Of a DNA stretch of 64,000 bases, positions 45,429 to 52,789 are shown in pieces. The notes under the pieces are model-generated. The model was not told where the DNA came from, searched no databases, and saw only the letters and a list, made by a program, of their open reading frames with translations. The first letter of the stretch is position 1, and the number at the start of each line of letters is the position of its first letter. This DNA comes from Paenibacillus koleovorans NBRC 103111 (GTDB lineage Bacteria; Bacillota; Bacilli; Paenibacillales; NBRC-103111), in NCBI RefSeq assembly GCF_004000845.1, contig NZ_BIMA01000029.1, positions 1-64,000 on the forward strand. Direction: 5' to 3'. A program made the translations under genes and the position numbers.

Positions 45429-46358
45429 ATGGAAACGCGGCAAAATGTGTTTCGGGGGACGGATTTTTTTCAAGGCGGCTTGGACATCTACGTCAATCGG
45501 GCGGTCGAGTCGTTCGAAATGCCGTTCCATGCGCATGATTTCATTGAAGTGACGCTTGTCTCGGAAGGCCGGGGCTATCATCATATCGGCCATCAGGTGC
45601 AGGCGGTCGGCAAAGGGGATCTGTTCGTGCTGCCGGCGGGAGTCCCGCATGTGTTCCGCCCGGCTTCGGTCAAAGGGGGCGACAAGCTGGTCGTCTGCAA
45701 TTGCCTCTTCAGCGACCGGCTGCTGACCGAATTGACGGAGCGTTTGCTGCCGGATCTCGAGCTGGCGCCTTTGCTGAGGCTGCAGCCGGGACATAATGAT
45801 CACGGGTTCTGGGTCAGGGACCGCCGATTTTCGTTCGAGCCGCTGTTCGCCGCGTTGTATAGAGAATATAACGGCGAGCGGCGCGGTTCATCCGCTATGC
45901 TGTATGCGCTGCTGATCCAGCTGTTGGTCGAGCTGTATCGCGCCACAAACGAGTCTCGGGCAGGGGGGGCGGAAACCGGCAGTACTGCTGTAGGGATCGA
46001 GTCGTCGAAGTCTTCGCAACTTTTGATTGAGGAGGCGATCGATTATGTGCTGGCTCACGCCGCCGAGCCTTTGACGATTCGCGGCATGGCGGAGCGGCTG
46101 CGTATGAGCGAGCGGCATTTTTTCCGTCTGTTCAAGCAAACGACGGGGCAGCCGTTTCACGATTTCGTCCAGCATGCCCGCATCCGCATGAGCTGCGAGC
46201 TGCTGCTCGGCACGACGCAGAAGGTGCGCTCGATCGCCGAAACGGTCGGTTATTCCGACGCGGAAAGCTTCTATCGCGCGTTTCGCCGCATCGTCGGCAT
46301 GACCCCGGGGGAGTTTCGCAAAGGGAGCAATGACGGATTTGTGCACCAAACCCCTTGA
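45429..46358 (+). CDS. AraC-family regulator of the rhamnosidase/pectate lyase locus
   Basis: A 309-residue regulator from ATG 45429 (AAGGA about 12 bases upstream; ATG 45384 is an alternative). The N-terminal cupin has MPFHAHDFIEVTLVSEGRGY and GDLFVLPAGVPHVFRP; the C-terminal HTH has IRGMAERLRMSERHFFRLFK and VGYSDAESFYRAFRRIVG. This is the layout of RhaS/RhaR-like rhamnose regulators. Lying between a divergent rhamnosidase gene and a pectate lyase gene, it probably controls both in response to rhamnose or a pectin fragment. Confidence 0.92.
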   Translation: METRQNVFRGTDFFQGGLDIYVNRAVESFEMPFHAHDFIEVTLVSEGRGYHHIGHQVQAVGKGDLFVLPAGVPHVFRPASVKGGDKLVVCNCLFSDRLLTELTERLLPDLELAPLLRLQPGHNDHGFWVRDRRFSFEPLFAALYREYNGERRGSSAMLYALLIQLLVELYRATNESRAGGAETGSTAVGIESSKSSQLLIEEAIDYVLAHAAEPLTIRGMAERLRMSERHFFRLFKQTTGQPFHDFVQHARIRMSCELLLGTTQKVRSIAETVGYSDAESFYRAFRRIVGMTPGEFRKGSNDGFVHQTP

Positions 46359-46486
46359 TTTTGCAATCACACCGGCCCCCCTAGTCGATAAAGTGGACCA
46401 AACAACGGATTTGCCTCATTTTTTCCGTTTTCCCTGTCGCTATAAAATGACGAGGTAAGCGGAAATCTTTTGCAGAGGGGGTTGTT

Positions 46487-46500
46487 TGTAAGCGGTTACC
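46487..46500 (+). promoter_or_regulatory. Putative cre (CcpA) site upstream of the pectate lyase gene
   Basis: TGTAAGCGGTTACC matches 13 of 14 positions of the catabolite-responsive-element consensus TGWAANCGNTNWCA. It lies 60 bases before the start codon and about 40 bases after a TATAAA box (46441), where bound CcpA would act as a roadblock under glucose repression. Confidence 0.65.
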
Positions 46501-46559
46501 AAAAATGTGCAGTTCTGCTTACAATCCAAACTTATCGCAGATGGGGTGAAAGGTACAGC

Positions 46560-48986
46560 ATGTTTGCAAACGGATACAAACCAATTTCCGGCGCGAAATT
46601 GAAGCTGCTGGTTGGCATTTTATTCGGCCTGATGGCTTTTTTCGTTGCCAGCTCCGCCTATGCGCTGCCGGTTTTCCCGGGCGCTGCGGGTTATGGAACG
46701 GATACGCCGGCCGGTCGCGGCGGCAAAGTGTACAAGGTGACGAGCCTGGAGGACCGCAACGTACCGGGTACGCTTCGTTATGCGATCAGCCAATCGGGAC
46801 CTCGCGTCGTTGTGTTCGAGGTGTCCGGCACGATTACGATCAACAACTACTTGGACATTCTCGATCCTTATATTACGATTGCCGGTCAGACGGCTCCTTC
46901 TCCGGGCATTTTCCTGAAGGGCGCCAATATGCGGATCATGACGCATGATGTCTTGATCCAGCATATCCGCATCGCCCCGGGGGACGAGGGCTATTCCATC
47001 GCGCCGACGAACCGAGACGCGGTAGCGGTCAGCGATCCGAACGGCTTTCCGGACAATGTCGTGATCGATCACAGCACCTTTACTTGGACGGTCGACGAAG
47101 TGTTCTCTACTTATGGGAATTATGGGAACGTCACGTTCAGTAACCTGATCGCTTCAGAGCCGCTGCACGATTCGATTCACGTAGATGAAGGGACCACAAC
47201 TCCGGGTCCGCATGGGTTCGGGCCACTGTTCGACAATACCGCGAATTCCAAGGTGACGATGAGCGGCAGTCTCGTCAGCCATGCCGAGGGCCGGATGCCT
47301 TATGCGATGTCGAGCGAGTATGTACAGGTTAACAATGTGTTCTACGACAGGATCAACTCGTTCAACCGATTGAGCCAGCAGCGCGGTATTCCGACCAAGA
47401 ACAGCATCGTCGGCAACGTGTTCAAGGAAGGTCCGTCTCTCGCCAGCTGGGCCAGCAGCAAAGTGCTCGAAATCAACGCCAACTTTGTCGCGAACAGTCA
47501 AGTTCATATGGCGGACAACCTGGCACTGAACCCCAAAGTTCCTTTTACCTCGCAGTGGGACATGATCAACAACAAGTCGACATTTACCCAGCAGCAGCTG
47601 GAAGCCGCGACTCCGCCTGTATGGAATGCCGGGCTGATCGCCAAGCCGTCGAACGAAGTGTTCAACTGGGTCATGAGCAACGCGGGCGCACGTCCGGCCG
47701 ATCGGCTGCCGTATGAAACCCGCATCGTGAATCAGGCCATCAACGGGACGGGTACGATTATGGACTCGATTAGCGAAGCAGGCGGCTGGCCGGTTGTTGC
47801 GGAGAATCAACGCAAGCTGGTCATCCCGAAAAACCCGAGTGCGGACAGCGACGGCGACGGCTACACGAACTTGGAGGAATGGCTGCAATCGTATGCGGCT
47901 TTCGTCGAAGGCCGCGGCCCGCAGCCTCCATTGATCGCGCCGGAAGACGGGGAGCCGGAGGATAACATCGGAGGCAATTCGTATCCGATTGTCGTTTCGA
48001 ATCTTTCCATCCTGTCGGATGTCCAGCAAGGCGATCCTTGGGCGATTATGAATAACGTCAATCAAGGCGACCTCGTGTACGGCGATCGCGCCTTCAAGTT
48101 TGAGAGCGTATCATCGGTCGTTTATGGCAGCAACTACATCATGACGAACGCAAACTCCAAAAACTATCAAGGCGCTTCAATTGTGGCAACATTCAAGGTG
48201 GATACCACTTCGGACGTCTTCCTGGCTTTCGATGATCGGATGAATCCCAGACCGGATTGGCTCGCTGCGAACGGCTGGGTTGATACTGGCGAGGAGGTTG
48301 TGATTACCGGGAATTTGCCGTTCAGCTTGTACAAGAAAAGATTTCAGGCCGGCGAAACCGTGACCTTGTGGAAAAGCGCCAATAAAACGAACTTGTTCTT
48401 TGTTCCTTTTATCAAACCAATACCCGCAGCCAGCTTGTCCGGAGATACTTTTGTTTATGCCGGCCGCGATGTTCAAGTGGGACTCAAGCTGCGAAACGTG
48501 ACGGATTCCGTATATGCCCAGGACATCACGATCCAGTATGACGCCAGTCTATTTGAACTTATTTCAACTGTACCATCCAGCTCCAGTACCGTAATCGCCT
48601 CGGTATATGGAGATACGCCGGGTCAAGTTCGTATTCTGACCATGACCGCCGACGGCATCGACAAGTCAAGCAACCTTCTGGACCTTACTCTTCGTGCGAA
48701 AAGTGCGACCGCTACGGGCACCATCCAAGTGATAGCGGCTACGTTAGGCGCGGCGGATGGAAGAGTGCTTCAAGTATTGCCCGGCACGCTGAATGTCCGA
48801 GTGTACAATACGGATTTGAACGGCAATAATATCACAAATGTAGGCGATTTGGCCCTCTTCGTGCCGTTTTACCGCCAAGATCAGAACAGTCCTGACTGGA
48901 ACGAGGCCCAAAAAGCGGATTTCAACGGTGACGGGATTGTTGACGTATTGGATTTGGCTCTGTTGGCAGAAAAAATATTGAATTAA
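46560..48986 (+). CDS. Secreted pectate lyase with cohesin-like and dockerin modules
   Basis: An 808-residue secreted enzyme. The signal peptide ends after SSAYA (residue 34). Residues ~36-455 are a right-handed beta-helix pectate lyase of the PL1 type (FPGAAGYGTDTPAGRGGKVY, SGTITINNYLDI, RIAPGDEGYS, VVIDHSTFTWTVDE). Residues ~475-620 form an unassigned beta-rich module. Residues ~625-750 resemble a cohesin domain. Residues ~752-806 are a type I dockerin with two calcium loops, DLNGNNITNVGD and DFNGDGIVDVLD. ATG 46560 follows GAAAGG; a cre-like site lies upstream. Cohesin plus dockerin in one lyase, next to an SLH protein with a cohesin-like domain, suggests a surface complex. Confidence 0.9.
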   Translation: MFANGYKPISGAKLKLLVGILFGLMAFFVASSAYALPVFPGAAGYGTDTPAGRGGKVYKVTSLEDRNVPGTLRYAISQSGPRVVVFEVSGTITINNYLDILDPYITIAGQTAPSPGIFLKGANMRIMTHDVLIQHIRIAPGDEGYSIAPTNRDAVAVSDPNGFPDNVVIDHSTFTWTVDEVFSTYGNYGNVTFSNLIASEPLHDSIHVDEGTTTPGPHGFGPLFDNTANSKVTMSGSLVSHAEGRMPYAMSSEYVQVNNVFYDRINSFNRLSQQRGIPTKNSIVGNVFKEGPSLASWASSKVLEINANFVANSQVHMADNLALNPKVPFTSQWDMINNKSTFTQQQLEAATPPVWNAGLIAKPSNEVFNWVMSNAGARPADRLPYETRIVNQAINGTGTIMDSISEAGGWPVVAENQRKLVIPKNPSADSDGDGYTNLEEWLQSYAAFVEGRGPQPPLIAPEDGEPEDNIGGNSYPIVVSNLSILSDVQQGDPWAIMNNVNQGDLVYGDRAFKFESVSSVVYGSNYIMTNANSKNYQGASIVATFKVDTTSDVFLAFDDRMNPRPDWLAANGWVDTGEEVVITGNLPFSLYKKRFQAGETVTLWKSANKTNLFFVPFIKPIPAASLSGDTFVYAGRDVQVGLKLRNVTDSVYAQDITIQYDASLFELISTVPSSSSTVIASVYGDTPGQVRILTMTADGIDKSSNLLDLTLRAKSATATGTIQVIAATLGAADGRVLQVLPGTLNVRVYNTDLNGNNITNVGDLALFVPFYRQDQNSPDWNEAQKADFNGDGIVDVLDLALLAEKILN

Positions 48987-48998
48987 TGCAGGATCCAA

Positions 48999-49024
48999 CG
49001 GGAGGATAGGGTGCTATCCTCCCG
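48999..49024 (+). other. Intercistronic hairpin between lyase and SLH protein genes
   Basis: CGGGAGGATA, loop GGGTGC, TATCCTCCCG: a perfect 10-bp stem without a U-run, 12 bases after the lyase stop codon. The next ribosome site (GGAGG, 49033) is left free. It may stabilise the lyase message or set the ratio of the two proteins. Confidence 0.65.
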
Positions 49025-49046
49025 ACTTACATGGAGGCGGTACCTT

Positions 49047-50804
49047 ATGATCCGATGGACAAAACGAGCTCTAACCGCGTTGTTGCTCCTGCTCCTTGCT
49101 TTTCCCTCCACCTTGGCGTTCGCTGAAGAAACACCGTCCTTTTCCTGGGATCGTTCCACGATTGCCGTCGAGAAGAGCGGTTCGTTTACGCTGGAGCTGT
49201 CAGGGCTTAACCTGTCGAATGTTTTCGCCGCCGAGCTGGAGCTCGGTTATGACCCGGGCAAGCTGGCGCTGAATTCGGCGCAGTCGTTGGTTTCGGACAC
49301 GGTTGCACTGCCGGTTACGCTAAACGGAGATACGGCTTTTTATGCCTGGACCAAGATGGGGAACGGCACTCCGGTAACGGGCACGAGCAAGCTGGCCAAA
49401 TGGACGTTTCAAGCGAATGTCGAAGGTGCGACGAAGATCCAGCTTCGATCCGTTACCCTTGTTGAGAAAGCAGGCCCTTCCGATTTTCGTAAAACCGTGT
49501 ACCCGGTAAACGAAACCGTAGCCGTCACGATAAATGTGCCTGCTGGAGGCGGGGATGACAACGGAGGTGACGATGGCAATGGCAACGGCAATGGAAATGG
49601 AAATGGAAACGGGGTACAAGAGGAGCCGAACGGGCAAATAAAAATCGTCCTGGAGGCAGAACTGAACATGGAGAGCGGGGAAGCGGTCGCCATCCTTGAC
49701 AACGCCACCTTGCAGCAAGCGATGGACCAGGCCAAGGAAGACAAAAACGGTGTGAAAAGCGTAGTGCTGGAAATGGCGGAAATCCCAGGAGCCAAACAAT
49801 ACGTGCAGCAGCTTCCTGCGGACGCGTTGTCGGTTAACGGTAAAAAGACCATGTTCGAAATTCGTACCCCGCTGGGTACGATTCAAGCACCCTCCAACAT
49901 GTTCAGCAAACAAGATTTGCAGGGAGAAACCTCCGTGCAAATTTCCATAGGCCGTGGAAGCGCCGAAGGGTTAAGCAGCGAGATCAAGGACAAGATCGGA
50001 AATCGTCCGGTGTTTGAAATTGAAGCGAGAGCAGGCGACAAGACGATCGATTGGAGCAATCCTGGAGCTGCCGTCACATTCAGCGCGGAGTATGAGCCTT
50101 CAGCAGAAGAAATGAAGAACCCGAAGCATATCGTCATCTGGTATATCGACGGCCAAGGAAGTGCGGTCTCGGTACCGAACGGCAAATACGATCCCGCCAC
50201 AGGCAAAGTAACGTTCAAGACGACTCACTTCAGCACCTACGCGGTAGCTTACGTGATGAAGTCGTTCGGCGATTTGGCGGCGCATCCTTGGGCGAAGCAG
50301 CCGATCGAAGTAATGGCTTCGAAGGGGATTATCGAAGGGACAAGCGACAGTACCTACACACCGGCGGCTAACATCAAACGTGCCGATTTTACGATGCTGC
50401 TGGTCAAATCGCTTGAGCTATCGGCAGTTCCGGATGCCGGCTTCGACGATGTAGCGAAGTCGGATTATTATTACGAAGCCGTCGGCATCGCGAAAAAGCT
50501 TGGGCTCGTTCAAGGCAGCGGGAGCAATCAGTTCCGTCCGACGGACGAGATTACCAGACAGGATATGATCGTTATTCTGGCCAGAGCGCTGCGATTGAGC
50601 GGAGTGCTGGAAGGAGAAGCAGGCAGCGAAGAGCTGGCGAGCTTCGCCGACCATGCCGAAGTCGCGACCTACGCGCAGAGGGACATGGCGGCATTTGTAA
50701 AAGCAGGTTACGTGGAAGGCAGCGACAGCAGGCTGCATCCCGCCGCCAATACGACACGTGCGGAAGCGGCCGTGCTGCTGTATCGGGTGCTGCTCGGACA
50801 ATAG
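49047..50804 (+). CDS. S-layer-anchored cohesin-like surface protein
   Basis: A 585-residue protein with a signal peptide ending after LAFA (residue 26). Residues ~28-165 resemble a cohesin domain (DRSTIAVEKSGSFTLELSGL, ELELGYDPGKLAL). A Gly/Asn/Asp linker spans ~167-190. Residues ~195-395 are a region often seen before SLH domains. Three SLH domains follow (~405-455, 460-515, 530-582), e.g. HPWAKQPIEVMASKGIIEGT, anchoring it to pyruvylated cell-wall polymers. GGAGG lies nine bases before ATG 49047. It is probably co-transcribed with the pectate lyase, and would hold dockerin-bearing enzymes at the cell surface. Cohesin assignment is by pattern, not by search. Confidence 0.87.
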   Translation: MIRWTKRALTALLLLLLAFPSTLAFAEETPSFSWDRSTIAVEKSGSFTLELSGLNLSNVFAAELELGYDPGKLALNSAQSLVSDTVALPVTLNGDTAFYAWTKMGNGTPVTGTSKLAKWTFQANVEGATKIQLRSVTLVEKAGPSDFRKTVYPVNETVAVTINVPAGGGDDNGGDDGNGNGNGNGNGNGVQEEPNGQIKIVLEAELNMESGEAVAILDNATLQQAMDQAKEDKNGVKSVVLEMAEIPGAKQYVQQLPADALSVNGKKTMFEIRTPLGTIQAPSNMFSKQDLQGETSVQISIGRGSAEGLSSEIKDKIGNRPVFEIEARAGDKTIDWSNPGAAVTFSAEYEPSAEEMKNPKHIVIWYIDGQGSAVSVPNGKYDPATGKVTFKTTHFSTYAVAYVMKSFGDLAAHPWAKQPIEVMASKGIIEGTSDSTYTPAANIKRADFTMLLVKSLELSAVPDAGFDDVAKSDYYYEAVGIAKKLGLVQGSGSNQFRPTDEITRQDMIVILARALRLSGVLEGEAGSEELASFADHAEVATYAQRDMAAFVKAGYVEGSDSRLHPAANTTRAEAAVLLYRVLLGQ

Positions 50805-50822
50805 GCAGGCCCAACCAACCAT

Positions 50823-50859
50823 AAGCCCTCATCTTCGACTCTGAAGACGAGGGCTTTTA
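50823..50859 (+). terminator. Terminator after the SLH protein gene
   Basis: AAGCCCTC-A-TCTTC, loop GACTCT, GAAGA-C-GAGGGCTTTTA. It lies between the SLH gene and the convergent manA gene. Confidence 0.85.
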
Positions 50860-50932
50860 TATACAACGTTATGGCGTAACGCCAGTTGCCTCAAGCACGC
50901 CGCCGGCGTCAAGAAACCGCAGCTACGCGGGT

Positions 50933-52060
50933 CTACGCCAACGGCGGATAACAGAGCACGATCAGCAGCTCGTCGCTGTCCGGTCCGTTCGCCCAAGTCA
51001 TCGACTCGAGGCCGGCCGGCAGGAACAACGTCTCGCCCTGCTTCAGGCTGACGGACTCCGCGCCGTCGGCTCCATAAGCGAGCGTTCCGCTGCCCGACAC
51101 GACGATGGCCGCCGCGAATTCGCCCGGCTTCTCCAATGTGTACTGGCCGTTGACGGCCAGCCGGTTCATGCGGAAGCGATCCGTATGCTTCGCCTGGATC
51201 AGGGCGGTCAGCCGACCGCCGGCCTGCTCCTCCAGCATCTCCGGGACGACCTTGGACCGCTCAAGCGCTCCTGCGAGATCGGACATCTCGTAGTGGAAGC
51301 ATTCGAGCATCCGGTCGAAGCCGATGCCTTGATGGCAAGCCGCATCCCGCAGCGCTACGCCGCGAGGAGTCGTGCGCTCCGTCCGCAGCGTCAGATCGGT
51401 CGGCTCCTGGATCTCGATCAGGAAACACCCGCTGCCGATCGCATGAGGCAAGCCGCCGGTGATGAGGAACACGTCGCCTTCCTCGACTTCGACTTTATGC
51501 AACATATCCAGCATGTCCGGGATGCGCTGCTCCTCGAACACTTGCCGCCAGGCTTCCTTCGTCACGTCTTCTTTGAAGCCGAGCAGCACATAGGGCTTTT
51601 CTCCGTCGATCGTACGCCCGCCGAGAATGTACCAAGCTTCTGTCTTGCCGAATCGGGAATTGAACTCGTTCCTCGCGAATTCGCGGTCCGGGTGCACCTG
51701 GATCGTCAGCCGCTCGCAAGAATCGAGCAGCTTGACCAGAATCGCCGGGCTCGTCTGGTAGGCGTCCGCGTGCCGTGCGCCGAGGAAAGCCGCGGGGTCG
51801 GCTTCAATCAGTTGTTTAAGTGTCGTTGCAGCTCCGTCAGGAAGCGCCGCCTTGCTAAGACCTTCCACAGGCAGGTGCTCGCGTCCGGCATTGACCGCCT
51901 TCACCGTCGAAGCTACCCAGAGCTCCGGGCTTTCGCTATCCTGGGGATCGGCCGCTCCTCTCCATGTATCCAAGCTTTTGCCGCCGGCATATGTACGCCA
52001 AACTCGGTCGTCATTCAATTTTAAAGGAATGCTGCTCCATGCCGCCACAGAACGTTCCAT
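50933..52060 (-). CDS. manA: Class I mannose-6-phosphate isomerase
   Basis: A 375-residue zinc enzyme that interconverts mannose 6-phosphate and fructose 6-phosphate. Metal-site motifs are visible: TIQVHPDREFA (Gln and His), KTEAWYILGG (Glu) and GGLPHAIGSGCFLIEIQE (His). The C-terminal cupin half has SGSGTLAYGADG. ATG 52060 is chosen because AGGAGG lies 11 bases upstream; a longer frame to 52174 lacks homology and a ribosome site. It is monocistronic and convergent with the SLH gene. Confidence 0.9.
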   Translation of the reverse strand: MERSVAAWSSIPLKLNDDRVWRTYAGGKSLDTWRGAADPQDSESPELWVASTVKAVNAGREHLPVEGLSKAALPDGAATTLKQLIEADPAAFLGARHADAYQTSPAILVKLLDSCERLTIQVHPDREFARNEFNSRFGKTEAWYILGGRTIDGEKPYVLLGFKEDVTKEAWRQVFEEQRIPDMLDMLHKVEVEEGDVFLITGGLPHAIGSGCFLIEIQEPTDLTLRTERTTPRGVALRDAACHQGIGFDRMLECFHYEMSDLAGALERSKVVPEMLEEQAGGRLTALIQAKHTDRFRMNRLAVNGQYTLEKPGEFAAAIVVSGSGTLAYGADGAESVSLKQGETLFLPAGLESMTWANGPDSDELLIVLCYPPLA

Positions 52061-52278
52061 CTGTCTGAATCCCTCCTGAGGTAGAACTTTCTCTATTTGC
52101 ACTAAGTTCCATTGTAACAGGTTGTCCTGCCCCGTGTAATCCGACTTTCGTTTAAAAGCGGATCGGGCGGCCAATTTTTATGCAACATGGACAGCTTCAT
52201 CAGGAACACATGCGGAGCCGATTTCATAGCATAAGGGAGAGGTAAGCAACTGTACATCATGATTCGGAGGGAATCCAA
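52061..52278. other. Divergent intergenic region between manA and the TOMM precursor gene
   Basis: 218 bases without a gene. A TACAAT on the minus strand near 52115 could be the manA -10. For the TOMM precursor gene no convincing -35/-10 pair could be picked, although the stretch 52220-52262 is a plausible place. Confidence 0.4.
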
Positions 52279-52617
52279 ATGACAGAATTTAAAAACGATC
52301 TTCAGAGGCTGCAGGTTCGCGACTTCAATGCGACCGGCATCACGCAAGCTCCTTCTCAACAAGGTCAGCAAGGCGTGGATAACGGCCGCCTGTGCGTAGG
52401 CGTATGCTTCTTCTGCATTGGTTTCTGCGGCGGCTGCGGTGGCTGTGGCGGCTGTGGCGGCTGCGGCGGCTGCGTCCGCTGCGGCGCCAACTGCGTGAAC
52501 TGCGTCCGCTGCGGCGCCAACTGCGTGAATTGCGTCCGCTGCGGCGCCAACTGCGTGAATTGCGTCCGTTGCGGTGCCAACTGCGCGAACTGCCACAACT
52601 GCGCACGTTGCCGCTAA
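52279..52617 (+). CDS. TOMM (heterocycloanthracin-type) precursor peptide, Cys-rich with tandem repeats
   Basis: A 112-residue peptide. The leader (about 1-38) starts MTEFKNDLQRLQVRDF, like heterocycloanthracin/sonorensin leaders recognised by the partner F-protein. The core holds all 23 cysteines: LCVGVCFFCIGFC, five CGG units (52426-52470), four CVRCGANCVN units (52471-52590; the last reads CAN) and CHNCARCR. There are no Ser or Thr in the core, so products would be thiazoles. Mixed CX2C and CX3C spacing differs from the regular CXX pattern of classical members. GGAGGG lies seven bases before ATG. A strong terminator separates it from the modification genes. Confidence 0.92.
   Translation: MTEFKNDLQRLQVRDFNATGITQAPSQQGQQGVDNGRLCVGVCFFCIGFCGGCGGCGGCGGCGGCVRCGANCVNCVRCGANCVNCVRCGANCVNCVRCGANCANCHNCARCR
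52426..52590 (+). repeat. Tandem repeats in the TOMM core: 5 x 9 bp and 4 x 30 bp
   Basis: Five 9-bp units encode CGG; four 30-bp units begin at 52471, 52501, 52531 and 52561. Copies two and three are identical base for base, copy one differs at one position, copy four at four. This shows recent expansion by unequal exchange or slippage. Confidence 0.93.
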
Positions 52618-52643
52618 ACCGCCTACATTGTTCACAAGAGGAG

Positions 52644-52681
52644 CCCCTATCGGTGTGCATTTGCACCGATGGGGGTTTTTC
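52644..52681 (+). terminator. Terminator/attenuator between TOMM precursor and maturation genes
   Basis: CCCC-T-ATCGGTG, short loop, CACCGAT-GGGG, then GTTTTT. It lies 26 bases after the precursor stop codon. Partial readthrough would give many precursor transcripts for each enzyme transcript. Confidence 0.85.
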
Positions 52682-52789
52682 TGCGGTTTTACCGGGAATG
52701 GAGGCATGACGGACAAAATGTATTACATACCCTTAGAGGGAAGCTGTACAAAGCGTATAAGCCTATGGAAGCGGGAGGAGGAACGGAAC

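Noticed and set aside
46560-48986. Full cellulosome scaffoldin
   Set aside because: Only one cohesin-like domain per protein and no cellulose-binding module recognised, so at most a minimal complex is suggested.
52426-52590. CRISPR-like repeat array
   Set aside because: Repeats are in coding frame and directly adjacent, with no spacers.
52279-52617. Metallothionein-like or keratin-like protein for the Cys-rich peptide
   Set aside because: The leader sequence and the adjacent YcaO, SagB and ThiF-like genes fit a TOMM precursor better than a metal-binding protein.
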